Notes under the pieces: model-generated
Told to the model about the DNA's origin: nothing
What the model saw: the letters and a program-made list of their open reading frames with translations, nothing else
Database searches by the model: none
Position numbers and translations under genes: made by a program
Part shown: piece after piece, positions 1-6,891 of the stretch
Numbering within the stretch: the stretch's first letter is position 1
How the letters are laid out: every line of letters begins with the position of its first letter
NCBI GenBank assembly: GCA_002329405.1
Contig: DCTE01000190.1
Coordinates: forward strand, 27,705 to 35,051
DNA length: 7,347 bases
Source: Ruminococcaceae bacterium UBA1448
GTDB taxonomy: Bacteria > Bacillota > Clostridia > Oscillospirales > Ruminococcaceae
Direction: 5' to 3'

Positions 1-669
1 CAGTCCGCCGATATGATCGGAATGAGGATGGGTGCCAACTGCCATCGTCAGCTGGTCGATTCCGACATTCGCCAGATACCCCAGCACCGTTTCACCCTGA
101 TTGTTTTCGCCTGCATCGACCAGAACACTTTCATCGCCGCCTTCAATCAGGATGGATTCTCCCTGACCGACATCAATAAAGTGTACCCGGACCTGTTGTC
201 CGACAGGCGGGTCCAGCACAAGATCTTCGGAAGTGGAACCACTGCCCAGCTGTTGTCCTACTCGGCCAAAGGTCTCGCTGACCGATTGGAAAGCACCCAG
301 GAAACTGGTTTTCAGTTCTTCCAGACTTTCCCGCCATCCGGTCTGTCCAAACCCGTTGAACAGAACAACAATCATATACGAGCTGACCAGTACCGCGCCG
401 GCGATAATAAAAGCCCAGTTATACCCCTTTTTTCTGCCGTGAGATTTTCCTCTTGGACTGCTGCTTTTTCGGCTCACACTGCCGCCTCCTTTCCTGACCG
501 ATGAAGTTCCCGAACGTGCGCTTTTGGAACCGGCAGCCCGGGAGCCGGAAGAGCTGGCACCGACAGGTCTGGTCTTCCCATTGATGCGTTCTGCATACTG
601 CACATTCTTCTGTCCGCCAGGCTTACCGCCCTTTGAAGCGGAAGAACCGCTTTTCTTTTTTGCCGCCAA
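1..669 (-). CDS. Membrane-anchored MBL-fold hydrolase, ComEC C-terminal-like (3' end outside window)
   Basis: This frame reads unbroken from a TTG start at 669-667 to the window edge, giving 223 visible residues. Residues 1-83 are a basic, Ser/Gly/Lys/Arg-rich tail with no hydrophobic stretch. Residues about 84-103 (NWAFIIAGAVLVSSYMIVVL) form one transmembrane segment. A Ser/Gly-containing linker follows, and then the start of a metallo-beta-lactamase fold: FIDVGQGES at 164-172, VDAGENNQGE at about 184-193, and the metal-binding motif THPHSDHIGG with His214, His216, Asp218 and His219. This order is typical of the free-standing relatives of the ComEC/Rec2 hydrolase domain. The positive-inside rule places the basic tail in the cytoplasm and the catalytic domain outside. 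The substrate is unknown; nucleic acid or another phosphodiester is an inference from family. The C-terminal remainder of the fold lies outside the window. A GTG at 678-676 is an alternative start but sits inside the likely Shine-Dalgarno. The fold is quite sure, the start moderately so. Confidence 0.85.
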   Translation of the reverse strand, partial: MAAKKKSGSSASKGGKPGGQKNVQYAERINGKTRPVGASSSGSRAAGSKSARSGTSSVRKGGGSVSRKSSSPRGKSHGRKKGYNWAFIIAGAVLVSSYMIVVLFNGFGQTGWRESLEELKTSFLGAFQSVSETFGRVGQQLGSGSTSEDLVLDPPVGQQVRVHFIDVGQGESILIEGGDESVLVDAGENNQGETVLGYLANVGIDQLTMAVGTHPHSDHIGGL

Positions 670-683
670 ATCATTCACCCTTT
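670..683 (-). promoter_or_regulatory. Ribosome binding site that sets the TTG start of the MBL gene
   Basis: On the minus strand AAAGGGTGA (683-675) lies five bases before TTG at 669-667. Its last three bases are the TGA stop of ygiQ, so the two genes are probably translationally coupled. The same core, AAAGGGTG, precedes the translocase gene in this window. Starting at TTG gives the N-terminus MAAKKKSGSS, which resembles the translocase tail. The out-of-frame ATG at 674-672 directly abuts the site and leads only to a short unrecognised peptide. Confidence 0.6.
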
Positions 684-2609
684 CCGGTTATGGGCCGGTT
701 TTCCGCGTCGGTTGTTTTTGGCTTCTGCCGCCGGGCGGCTGCCGGAACGAACAGCCGGGCGGGCACCTTTCCCGCCTTTTTTCGGAGCGGCCGCGTTGGA
801 ACGCGGCTCCTCTTTAAGCGGCGGAACCAGACAGTTGGGGCCTGTCCCGATCAAATCAGTACGTCCAGCCATCTTCAGCCCTTTGACCACCAGCCGGTGG
901 TTCTGGGGCAGGAAATATTGCAGCAGAGCCCGCTGCATCGCCTTTTCTTCCTTGGTGCGCGGGACAAAAACCGGTTCCATCGTATACGGGTTCATGCCGG
1001 TATAAAACATACAGGTCGAAACCGTTCCGGGCGTCGGATAAAAGTCCTGCACCTGTTCCGGGTGCATCCCGTGTTCCTTGAGAAAGAGGGACAGCTCAAC
1101 CGCGTCCCGCAGGGTACTGCCGGGATGAGAAGACATCAGGTACGGGACAAGGTATTGCTTCTTGCCAATCCGTTTGGTCTCCTCATAAAACATCAATGCA
1201 AACTTTCGATAGACGTCGATATGCGGTTTGCCCATACAGTCGAGGACATGGTCGCTGCAATGTTCCGGCGCAACCTTCAGCTGACCGGAGACATGATGTG
1301 CGACCAGTTCTTTCAGAAATCCATCGTCCTCTCCGGCCAGCATATAGTCATACCGGATACCCGAACGGATAAACACCTTTTTGACACCGGGAATCTGACG
1401 GATCTGCCGCAGCATGTCCAGATACTCCGAATGGTCAACCTCCAGTGCCGGACAGGGGGTCGGTGCAAGGCATTTTTTGCCGCCCTTGCAAAGGCCTGCC
1501 GTCAACTGTTTTTTACAAGACGGACGGCGGAAGTTGGCGGTTGGGCCGCCGACATCATGGATATATCCTTTAAATCCCGGCAGCGTTGTCAGCAGTCTGG
1601 CTTCTTTGAGGACTGATTCCACACTCCGTACCGCAATCCGTCTTCCCTGATGGAAAGCAATTGAGCAGAAGTTGCAGGCGCCAAAACAGCCGCGGTTGTG
1701 TGCGATGGAAAACTCGACCTCCTGCAATCCCGGAACACCGCCCTCATCCTGATAGGACGGGTGCCAGGTGCGCATATATGGCAGATCATACACCCTGTCC
1801 AGTTCCTCGGTCGTCAGCATCCGCATCGGCGGGTTCTGCACCAGCATCTGATCACCATGCCGCTGGACAATCGTTTTGCCGGACACCTCGTCCTGGTTGT
1901 CCATCTGGATACGGGTGGCCTTGCAGTAATTTTTCTTATCGCGGGCGACGATTTCAAAATCCGGGCACTGGGCAGCTCCCCACGGGGTATCTTCCGGGTC
2001 ACAGAGATAACAGGTTCCCCGGATATCCCGCATCTGCCGGATATCCTCGCCGGCCGCCAGCCGGTGGACAATCTCAATCGTTTGCAGCTCTCCCATGCCA
2101 AAACTGAGTAGGTCAGCCTGTGCATCCACCAGAATGCTCGGGTGTACCGAATCATCCCAGTAGTCATAATGGGCAAACCGCCGCAGGGACGCTTCCAGCC
2201 CGCCAACAATAATCGGCATATCCGGGCCGTAAATCCGGCGTATTGCCTTTGCGTATACTGTCAGTGCCCGATCGGGACGCTTCCCCGGCTTTCCGCCGGG
2301 GGTATAAGCGTCGTAGTTACGACGGGTGAGGGAGACCGAATAATGGGCAACCATTGAATCAATATTGCCCGAATTGATCATAAAACCATACTTCGGACGC
2401 CCCAGACGGGTATAATCATGGTCATTTCTCCAGTCGGGCTGTGCAATAATACCGACTGAGAAGCCTTCAGCCTCGATCACACGGGAAATGATCGCGGTAC
2501 CAAAGCTGGGGTGATCGACATAGGCGTCCCCGGTGATCAGGATAAAATCCAGCTGGGACAGCCCGGCTGCGTTCATCTCATCACGGGTAGTAGGTAAAAA
2601 ACCGTGCAT
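675..2609 (-). CDS. ygiQ: YgiQ-family radical SAM protein
   Basis: This 644-residue protein belongs to the YgiQ (UPF0313) family. These are predicted radical S-adenosylmethionine enzymes with a [4Fe-4S] cluster, of unknown substrate, presumably cytosolic. The N-terminus (ILITGDAYVDHPSFG, about 23-37, then the GGLEASLRRFAHYDYWDD region at 136-153) is the characteristic family domain preceding the radical SAM barrel. The cluster motif is CFGACNFC, with Cys308, Cys312 and Cys315 in the CxxxCxxC pattern. A second Cys group (365, 374, 380, 386) follows within a Lys-rich loop, and Cys200/Cys203 form a CxxC. KVAPEH (445-450) and YPTPGTVST (534 region) are further family-like blocks. From about residue 600 the protein ends in a basic Ala/Gly/Lys/Arg tail. 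It is somewhat shorter than E. coli YgiQ (about 740 residues as I recall). The ATG at 2609 is preceded by AGGAG four bases away. The gene lies 36 bases after the translocase and stops at 675, five bases before the MBL start. Confidence 0.93.
   Translation of the reverse strand: MHGFLPTTRDEMNAAGLSQLDFILITGDAYVDHPSFGTAIISRVIEAEGFSVGIIAQPDWRNDHDYTRLGRPKYGFMINSGNIDSMVAHYSVSLTRRNYDAYTPGGKPGKRPDRALTVYAKAIRRIYGPDMPIIVGGLEASLRRFAHYDYWDDSVHPSILVDAQADLLSFGMGELQTIEIVHRLAAGEDIRQMRDIRGTCYLCDPEDTPWGAAQCPDFEIVARDKKNYCKATRIQMDNQDEVSGKTIVQRHGDQMLVQNPPMRMLTTEELDRVYDLPYMRTWHPSYQDEGGVPGLQEVEFSIAHNRGCFGACNFCSIAFHQGRRIAVRSVESVLKEARLLTTLPGFKGYIHDVGGPTANFRRPSCKKQLTAGLCKGGKKCLAPTPCPALEVDHSEYLDMLRQIRQIPGVKKVFIRSGIRYDYMLAGEDDGFLKELVAHHVSGQLKVAPEHCSDHVLDCMGKPHIDVYRKFALMFYEETKRIGKKQYLVPYLMSSHPGSTLRDAVELSLFLKEHGMHPEQVQDFYPTPGTVSTCMFYTGMNPYTMEPVFVPRTKEEKAMQRALLQYFLPQNHRLVVKGLKMAGRTDLIGTGPNCLVPPLKEEPRSNAAAPKKGGKGARPAVRSGSRPAAEAKNNRRGKPAHNRKG
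790..807 (-). repeat. Strong inverted repeat inside the 3' end of ygiQ
   Basis: On the minus strand GCCGCGTT and AACGCGGC are perfect reverse complements separated by only two bases, so the transcript could form a GC-rich hairpin (in practice six GC pairs closing a six-base loop). It lies within the codons for the basic C-terminal tail of YgiQ, about 110 bases before the stop. No U-tract follows, so it is not an intrinsic terminator. Coding constraint on Ala/Gly/Arg codons may explain it by chance. Confidence 0.5.
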
Positions 2610-2645
2610 TTCTCTCCTAACCTTTCTTCTGGGGTCAAAACCCGT

Positions 2646-5600
2646 TTACGGATTTTCCATCCTTTCTTTGATCTCCTGCCATTGAGAACGGGTAATCTGC
2701 AATTCACGCGGCTTGGAACCATCCTGCGGGCCGACGATTCCTCTGTCCTCCAGCTCGTCCATCAGACGGGCGGCACGGGCATAACCGACTTTCAGCCGGC
2801 GCTGTAAATAGGAAGTGGAAGCCTGTCCCGCATCCAGAATGACATCCACTGCCTCCATGATCAGCGGGTCGGAGTCTCCATCTGGCGACGGTTCTCCGCC
2901 GCCCTTGCCTTTCTTTCCGCCAGGTTCAGCAGCAGCGCGCTGTTCAATTTCTTCAATAATCCGCGCATCATACTGCACCTCGGTCGCCTGGTTTTCCTTG
3001 ATAAACCGGACGACATCCTCAACCTCTTCATCGCTGACATAGCAGCCCTGTACACGGGTCGGTTTCTTGCCGACCGGCGCATAGAGCATATCGCCATGTC
3101 CGAGCAGCTTTTCCGCACCGCTGGTGTCGATAATGGTACGGGAGTCAATCTGAGAAGAAACCGTCAGTGCAATACGGGACGGGATATTGGCCTTGATCAG
3201 ACCGGTGACGACATCGACCGACGGACGCTGGGTCGCAACAATCAGGTTGATACCGGCGGCACGTCCCATCTGCGCGATCCGGCAGATCGCGTCTTCCACC
3301 TCGTTCGGGGCGGCCATCATCAGGTCGGACAGCTCGTCGATCACGACGACGATATACGGCATATGTTCCAGCGGCTGGGCGGGCTGTTCCCCGCTCTCGG
3401 CCGTCCGTTCCACCAGCCGGTTATAACCTTTGATGTCGCGTACCGCGTGTTCACTGAAGGTCGCGTACCGTTTCAGCATCTCGTTGACTGCCCACCCCAG
3501 CGCACCGGACGCTTTGCGGGCGTCGGTGACAACCGGAACCAGCAGATGCGGGATGCCATTGTAAATGACCATTTCAACCATCTTGGGGTCAACCATGATC
3601 AGCCGCAGGTCTTTTGGCGCAAACCGGTAAAGTAAACTGATAATAATGGAGTTAACACAAACCGATTTACCTGAACCGGTCGTGCCTGCGATCAGCATAT
3701 GCGGCATCGCGGCGATATCGCCAATCGTGATCTGACCGGCAATATCCCGACCAAATGCCGCCGGCAGTGCGCCGCGGGCGTTGCGGAACTCATCCGAGTC
3801 GATGACTTCCCGAATGGTAACGGTATCGGTCACCCGATTGGGGACTTCGATACCGACCGCCGGTTTATTGGGAATCGGTGCTTCAATACGGACTCCGGCT
3901 GTTGCGAGGTTGAGCGCGATATCATCCGCAAGGCCGGTGATCTTGCTGATCTTAACACCGGTCGACGGCTGAAGTTCATACCGGGTAACGGTCGGACCGC
4001 GAGTAATATCGACAATTCTTGTCTGCACCCCAAAGGATTTCAGCGTTTCAACCAGTTTGGATGCGTTGAGCTTGAGCTCTTCGCTGACATCGGTGTTGTT
4101 GGTATTCTTGGGAAGTTTTAACAGGCTGACCGGCGGCAGCTGATACACCTGCTGCACCGGGGGCGCTTCCGGGGTGGCCTGTGCCTGACTGCCATCGGCA
4201 GACGCACCTTCAATCTCCTGCACTGCGTCGTCCTGGGACTGCTCTGCTTCCGGCTGAACAGACGTCTGTGCCGAAACGGCCGAACTGGCAGGCGTCATCT
4301 CCTGTGTTCTGCGGACATCGCTGAGCGCACTATCCATCCGCTGTCTGAGTGTTTCGCCCTGATCGAGGTCAAACGGAAGGTCATCAGGTACTTCCGGTTC
4401 AGGCGGCTCGGGCTGGCTTTCCAACAGCTCTGCAATCGTCTCATTAACCCCCTCTGGGTTGGCGGAAGAGAGTTTTGAAACATTCTCAGCCTGCGGGACA
4501 GTATTCGCCGCCGCAGCAGCCGATACCGACGTTTCGGTGAAGACCGGTTCCTGAAGGTCAGGCTTTTCTACCGGCTGTACCGGCTTTCCTTCACCAGAAA
4601 CTGGTTTTTTCTTAAATGCCGCGATAATCGCATCCAAAGACGGCTCTTCCGCAGAAGACTGTACCGGTTCAGTGTCTGCCTGGACAGTCTGAGACTGTGT
4701 TTCCGCAGCTTCAGACTGCACGGCATCACTCGCCACAGCGGGACGCGGCTCCTCATCAGGATGGCTGCGAATCCGGTTGAGTGCCTGCTCCAATCCCTGT
4801 GCGGAATTCTCCTTTTTTTCCTGTGCGGCAGCAGCTTTTTTCTCCGCATGGCGGCGCTCCTGATGAGCGGCCTCTCGGGCATCCTCTTCCGACATCGCCA
4901 CATCAATATTAAACCGGCTCTCATACCGTTTCCCTGCCTGCTCAGCGATCACCGCCTGCCGTTTTCTTTCCTCAAGCCGGGCGGCGCGTTCATCCTCATG
5001 CTCGGCAAGCTGGCTTTCCATCATCTGTTCCCGGGCTTCCCGGCGGGCACGTCTTACCTCCTGATTGTCCTCATAGTTTTCCTTCAGGCGGCGCATCGGA
5101 CCACGCACCGAATCAATCAGCTCCAGCAGCGTCGCACCAGTCACCGCCATCACCAGGATGAACAGCAGCAGAATATGTACGATCAAACTGCCGGTATTTC
5201 CAAGTACCTTCATCAACGGCCAGGCTGTCAGACCGGCCATCAGTCCGCCGCTGCGCAGCTGTGTTCCATTCAGGTACAGCATCAGCACCCGTTCAAAAAA
5301 GTTTTCCCCTGCCGGATAGCCATAAAAGAACTGGCTCAGCCCGCACAGCAGCACCATCAGCACGACCAGTTCCCATACCCGCAGATGCACTTCGGCATGA
5401 CTCTTTTCCAATGCGATCATCAGCGATACCGCAATGCAGATTGGGCCAACCCCATAACTGATCGGTCCAAAGATGCCGCGCATCACCTGATGAATCGCTC
5501 CCCACAGCATCGGCCCATTGAACAGCGCAAACAATGTCAGCAGTATGCCCAATGAAAACAGAACGACCGCAAAAAGCTGATTGCTTCTGCGCAGCTGGCT

Positions 5601-5735
5601 GTCGTTCCCCGCACCCGAACGGGCGGAGCTTTTTTTGGCAGAAGAGGAAGAACGGGTCGATTTTTTCCCGCTGCTCTTTTTCCCCGATCCTGTAGATTTT
5701 CCGCCGGATTTCCCGGAGGAAGATGAACCTGCCAT
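2646..5735 (-). CDS. ftsK: DNA translocase FtsK/SpoIIIE
   Basis: This septal, membrane-bound ATPase pumps double-stranded DNA during chromosome segregation, and in spore formers into the forespore. From ATG 5735 it has 1029 residues. Residues 1-50 are a Ser/Lys/Gly-rich cytoplasmic tail. Hydrophobic segments near 53-73, 91-109, 121-139 and 181-203, with a weaker one near 160-178, form the membrane domain. Residues 213-312 are highly charged and probably helical; 313-535 are an acidic, Pro/Gln/Glu/Ser-rich linker. The translocase core starts near 540: Walker A is GTTGSGKS at 684-691, Walker B ends in IDE at 799-801, and IVATQRPSVDV (832-842) and GAEKLLGHGDMLY (873-885) are family blocks. The winged-helix gamma domain (about 955-1005, ASTSYLQRRLKVGYARAARL) should read polar DNA motifs. 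It is longer than B. subtilis SpoIIIE (787 residues), mainly through the linker. The upstream tepA-ylzJ pair favours the SpoIIIE lineage. A longer frame from ATG 5786 would overlap uppP and adds residues unlike the family. Confidence 0.96.
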   Translation of the reverse strand: MAGSSSSGKSGGKSTGSGKKSSGKKSTRSSSSAKKSSARSGAGNDSQLRRSNQLFAVVLFSLGILLTLFALFNGPMLWGAIHQVMRGIFGPISYGVGPICIAVSLMIALEKSHAEVHLRVWELVVLMVLLCGLSQFFYGYPAGENFFERVLMLYLNGTQLRSGGLMAGLTAWPLMKVLGNTGSLIVHILLLFILVMAVTGATLLELIDSVRGPMRRLKENYEDNQEVRRARREAREQMMESQLAEHEDERAARLEERKRQAVIAEQAGKRYESRFNIDVAMSEEDAREAAHQERRHAEKKAAAAQEKKENSAQGLEQALNRIRSHPDEEPRPAVASDAVQSEAAETQSQTVQADTEPVQSSAEEPSLDAIIAAFKKKPVSGEGKPVQPVEKPDLQEPVFTETSVSAAAAANTVPQAENVSKLSSANPEGVNETIAELLESQPEPPEPEVPDDLPFDLDQGETLRQRMDSALSDVRRTQEMTPASSAVSAQTSVQPEAEQSQDDAVQEIEGASADGSQAQATPEAPPVQQVYQLPPVSLLKLPKNTNNTDVSEELKLNASKLVETLKSFGVQTRIVDITRGPTVTRYELQPSTGVKISKITGLADDIALNLATAGVRIEAPIPNKPAVGIEVPNRVTDTVTIREVIDSDEFRNARGALPAAFGRDIAGQITIGDIAAMPHMLIAGTTGSGKSVCVNSIIISLLYRFAPKDLRLIMVDPKMVEMVIYNGIPHLLVPVVTDARKASGALGWAVNEMLKRYATFSEHAVRDIKGYNRLVERTAESGEQPAQPLEHMPYIVVVIDELSDLMMAAPNEVEDAICRIAQMGRAAGINLIVATQRPSVDVVTGLIKANIPSRIALTVSSQIDSRTIIDTSGAEKLLGHGDMLYAPVGKKPTRVQGCYVSDEEVEDVVRFIKENQATEVQYDARIIEEIEQRAAAEPGGKKGKGGGEPSPDGDSDPLIMEAVDVILDAGQASTSYLQRRLKVGYARAARLMDELEDRGIVGPQDGSKPRELQITRSQWQEIKERMENP

Positions 5736-5750
5736 TTTTTCACACCCTTT
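5736..5750 (-). promoter_or_regulatory. Ribosome binding site that sets the ftsK start
   Basis: AAAGGGTG (minus strand, 5750-5743) lies seven bases before ATG 5735-5733. This supports the start giving MAGSSSSGKS over the in-frame ATG at 5786, which falls inside the 3' end of uppP. The same core motif precedes the MBL gene. Confidence 0.7.
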
Positions 5751-5763
5751 CCAATTCCCGTTT

Positions 5764-6636
5764 TCAGCCTGCCAGGTAGCTGACAATATTCATTCCGACA
5801 ATCCGTTCAAAGATTCCAATGCCGCAGACCACAACACCCAGAATCGCCGTATACCAGACAAAAATCCCAAATTTATCACTGCGGGAGATGTACCGGACCA
5901 TCTTGATTGCAAGCAGTCCGACGACAGCGGCAACAACCATGCCGACAAGAACAGGCCCTACCCCGGTTGCAAAATCGGCAGGCGTCGCATCCATCAGTTC
6001 CATCAGTGAACTGGCCAGGATAACCGGCATACCAAGGATAAACGAATACTGAACCGCCGTTTCCCGGTCAAACCCGGAGATCATCCCACCGGAAATGGTG
6101 GAACCGCTGCGGGATACACCCGGCAGCGGTGCAATCGCCTGAAAAACACCGACAGTCAGTGCGTCTTTCGGCGTAATATCGCCAGGGCCTTTGGTCCGTT
6201 TTCCAGTGTGGTCGCCGACAAACAGCATGATCGCCGTGACCAGGAAGAAAATACCTTCCCAGACGATATCGCTGTCGGTCGAAAAGCTCTCATAAAAGTC
6301 CTTGAGCACAACGACAAAAATCAGCGGTACGCAGGACAGCATCAGCATGATCAGCATATTCCGATACTCGCTCCGGTTTTTCCAGCTGAATTTTCCCCGC
6401 AAAATGTCCCAGATCATCGAGAAAAATTCCAAAAACAGCTGCCAGATGGTATGCCGGAAAGCAATAAATACTGCAATCAACGTGCCCAGATGGAGCATCA
6501 GCGAAAAGAAAATGCCAGTGTCCCCACTGGAACCGGTAAAATGCTGAAACAGCGACAGGTGTCCCGAACTGGACACCGGAAGAAATTCTGTCAGACCCTG
6601 CAGGATGCCCTGCAATACCGCTTCTAAATACGTCAT
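5764..6636 (-). CDS. uppP: Undecaprenyl-diphosphatase UppP (BacA)
   Basis: This integral membrane enzyme removes a phosphate from undecaprenyl diphosphate. It thereby regenerates the lipid carrier for peptidoglycan and other envelope polymers, and overproduction of the family gives bacitracin resistance. The 290 residues match the normal family length. Both signature motifs are intact: QGLTEFLPVSSSGH at 13-26, where Gln13 and Glu17 form the (E/Q)xxxE pair and Ser22-Ser24 the serine run, and PGVSRSGSTISGG at 162-174, whose Arg166 matches the essential Arg of the family. Multiple hydrophobic segments fit a polytopic membrane protein. The ATG at 6636 is preceded by AAAGGAGA at a six-base spacing, the most canonical ribosome binding site here after that of ylzJ. 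The stop is 28 bases before the translocase start and the start is 45 bases after ylzJ, so it is very likely cotranscribed with both. No truncation is seen. Confidence 0.97.
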   Translation of the reverse strand: MTYLEAVLQGILQGLTEFLPVSSSGHLSLFQHFTGSSGDTGIFFSLMLHLGTLIAVFIAFRHTIWQLFLEFFSMIWDILRGKFSWKNRSEYRNMLIMLMLSCVPLIFVVVLKDFYESFSTDSDIVWEGIFFLVTAIMLFVGDHTGKRTKGPGDITPKDALTVGVFQAIAPLPGVSRSGSTISGGMISGFDRETAVQYSFILGMPVILASSLMELMDATPADFATGVGPVLVGMVVAAVVGLLAIKMVRYISRSDKFGIFVWYTAILGVVVCGIGIFERIVGMNIVSYLAG

Positions 6637-6660
6637 ATTCTGTCTCCTTTAACAATGTCT

Positions 6661-6680
6661 GCCCTTTTGTCTTTAAGGGC
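6661..6680 (-). other. Small hairpin directly after the ylzJ stop codon
   Basis: GCCCTT (6680-6675 on the minus strand) and AAGGGC (6666-6661) form a perfect six-base stem with an eight-base A-rich loop. It begins one base after the ylzJ TGA. The sequence downstream (AGACATTGTTAAAGGAGA) has no U-run and is already the uppP leader, so this is not a canonical terminator. It could be a processing or stability element, or could slightly lower readthrough into uppP. It may also be chance. Confidence 0.4.
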
Positions 6681-6681
6681 G

Positions 6682-6891
6682 TCAAAACTGTGGGTGATAA
6701 GTTTGGCCCGGCTGTAGGCCAGGGTCAAGATAATCCCGAAGGTCGGTGGAAATCAGCCGTCGTACCTGCCAGCTGTCTCCATCCCGCACACATTCCGCCA
6801 TCCTGCCGCTTTCTTCCCTGAACAGCCGGGTCTCCGGCAGAGGCTGCCAGAAAACCGCTTCATTCAGATCGACAACCGTCAACGGCGGCAT
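6682..6891 (-). CDS. ylzJ: YlzJ-like small protein
   Basis: This 69-residue protein is recognised as YlzJ-like from its length, its position directly after tepA and its C-terminal half, where VRRLISTDLRDYLDPGLQPG (43-62) matches the family's conserved end as I remember it. The N-terminal half carries a hydrophobic/aromatic patch (AVFWQPLP, 11-18) in place of the short Tyr/Pro-containing start seen in relatives. There is no signal peptide or membrane segment, so it is presumably cytosolic. Its molecular function is unknown. The conserved adjacency with tepA in Firmicutes suggests a linked role, which is an inference. The start at 6891 overlaps the tepA stop by 13 bases and has an excellent ribosome binding site. 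It is complete. Confidence 0.85.
   Translation of the reverse strand: MPPLTVVDLNEAVFWQPLPETRLFREESGRMAECVRDGDSWQVRRLISTDLRDYLDPGLQPGQTYHPQF

Noticed and set aside
13..504. A 163-codon open frame on the plus strand at the window edge
   Set aside because: It is antisense to the MBL gene, whose minus-strand translation contains the HxHxDH motif. The plus-strand product is unrecognisable.
474..674. A 66-codon minus-strand frame starting at ATG 674
   Set aside because: It sits in a different frame within the MBL gene, its ATG directly abuts the Shine-Dalgarno with no spacer, and its product is Arg/Pro/Ala-rich without family features. The TTG frame continues as a real MBL protein.
633..1616. A 327-codon open frame on the plus strand
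   Set aside because: It lies fully antisense to ygiQ, whose minus-strand frame has clear family motifs. Its product is rich in His, Arg, Gln and Phe with no recognisable domain, as expected of a shadow frame.
2632..2643. Possible terminator between ftsK and ygiQ
   Set aside because: GGGT and ACCC make only a four-base stem with no U-run after it, followed at once by the ygiQ ribosome binding site. Too weak to call.
4761..5555. A 264-codon plus-strand frame within the translocase region
   Set aside because: It is antisense to the membrane domain and charged linker of ftsK. Its His/Gln-rich composition is what the reverse complement of such codons yields.
5736..5786. Longer N-terminus for the translocase from ATG 5786
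   Set aside because: It would overlap the 3' end of uppP and skip the ribosome binding site at 5750-5743. The added residues do not resemble FtsK/SpoIIIE tails.
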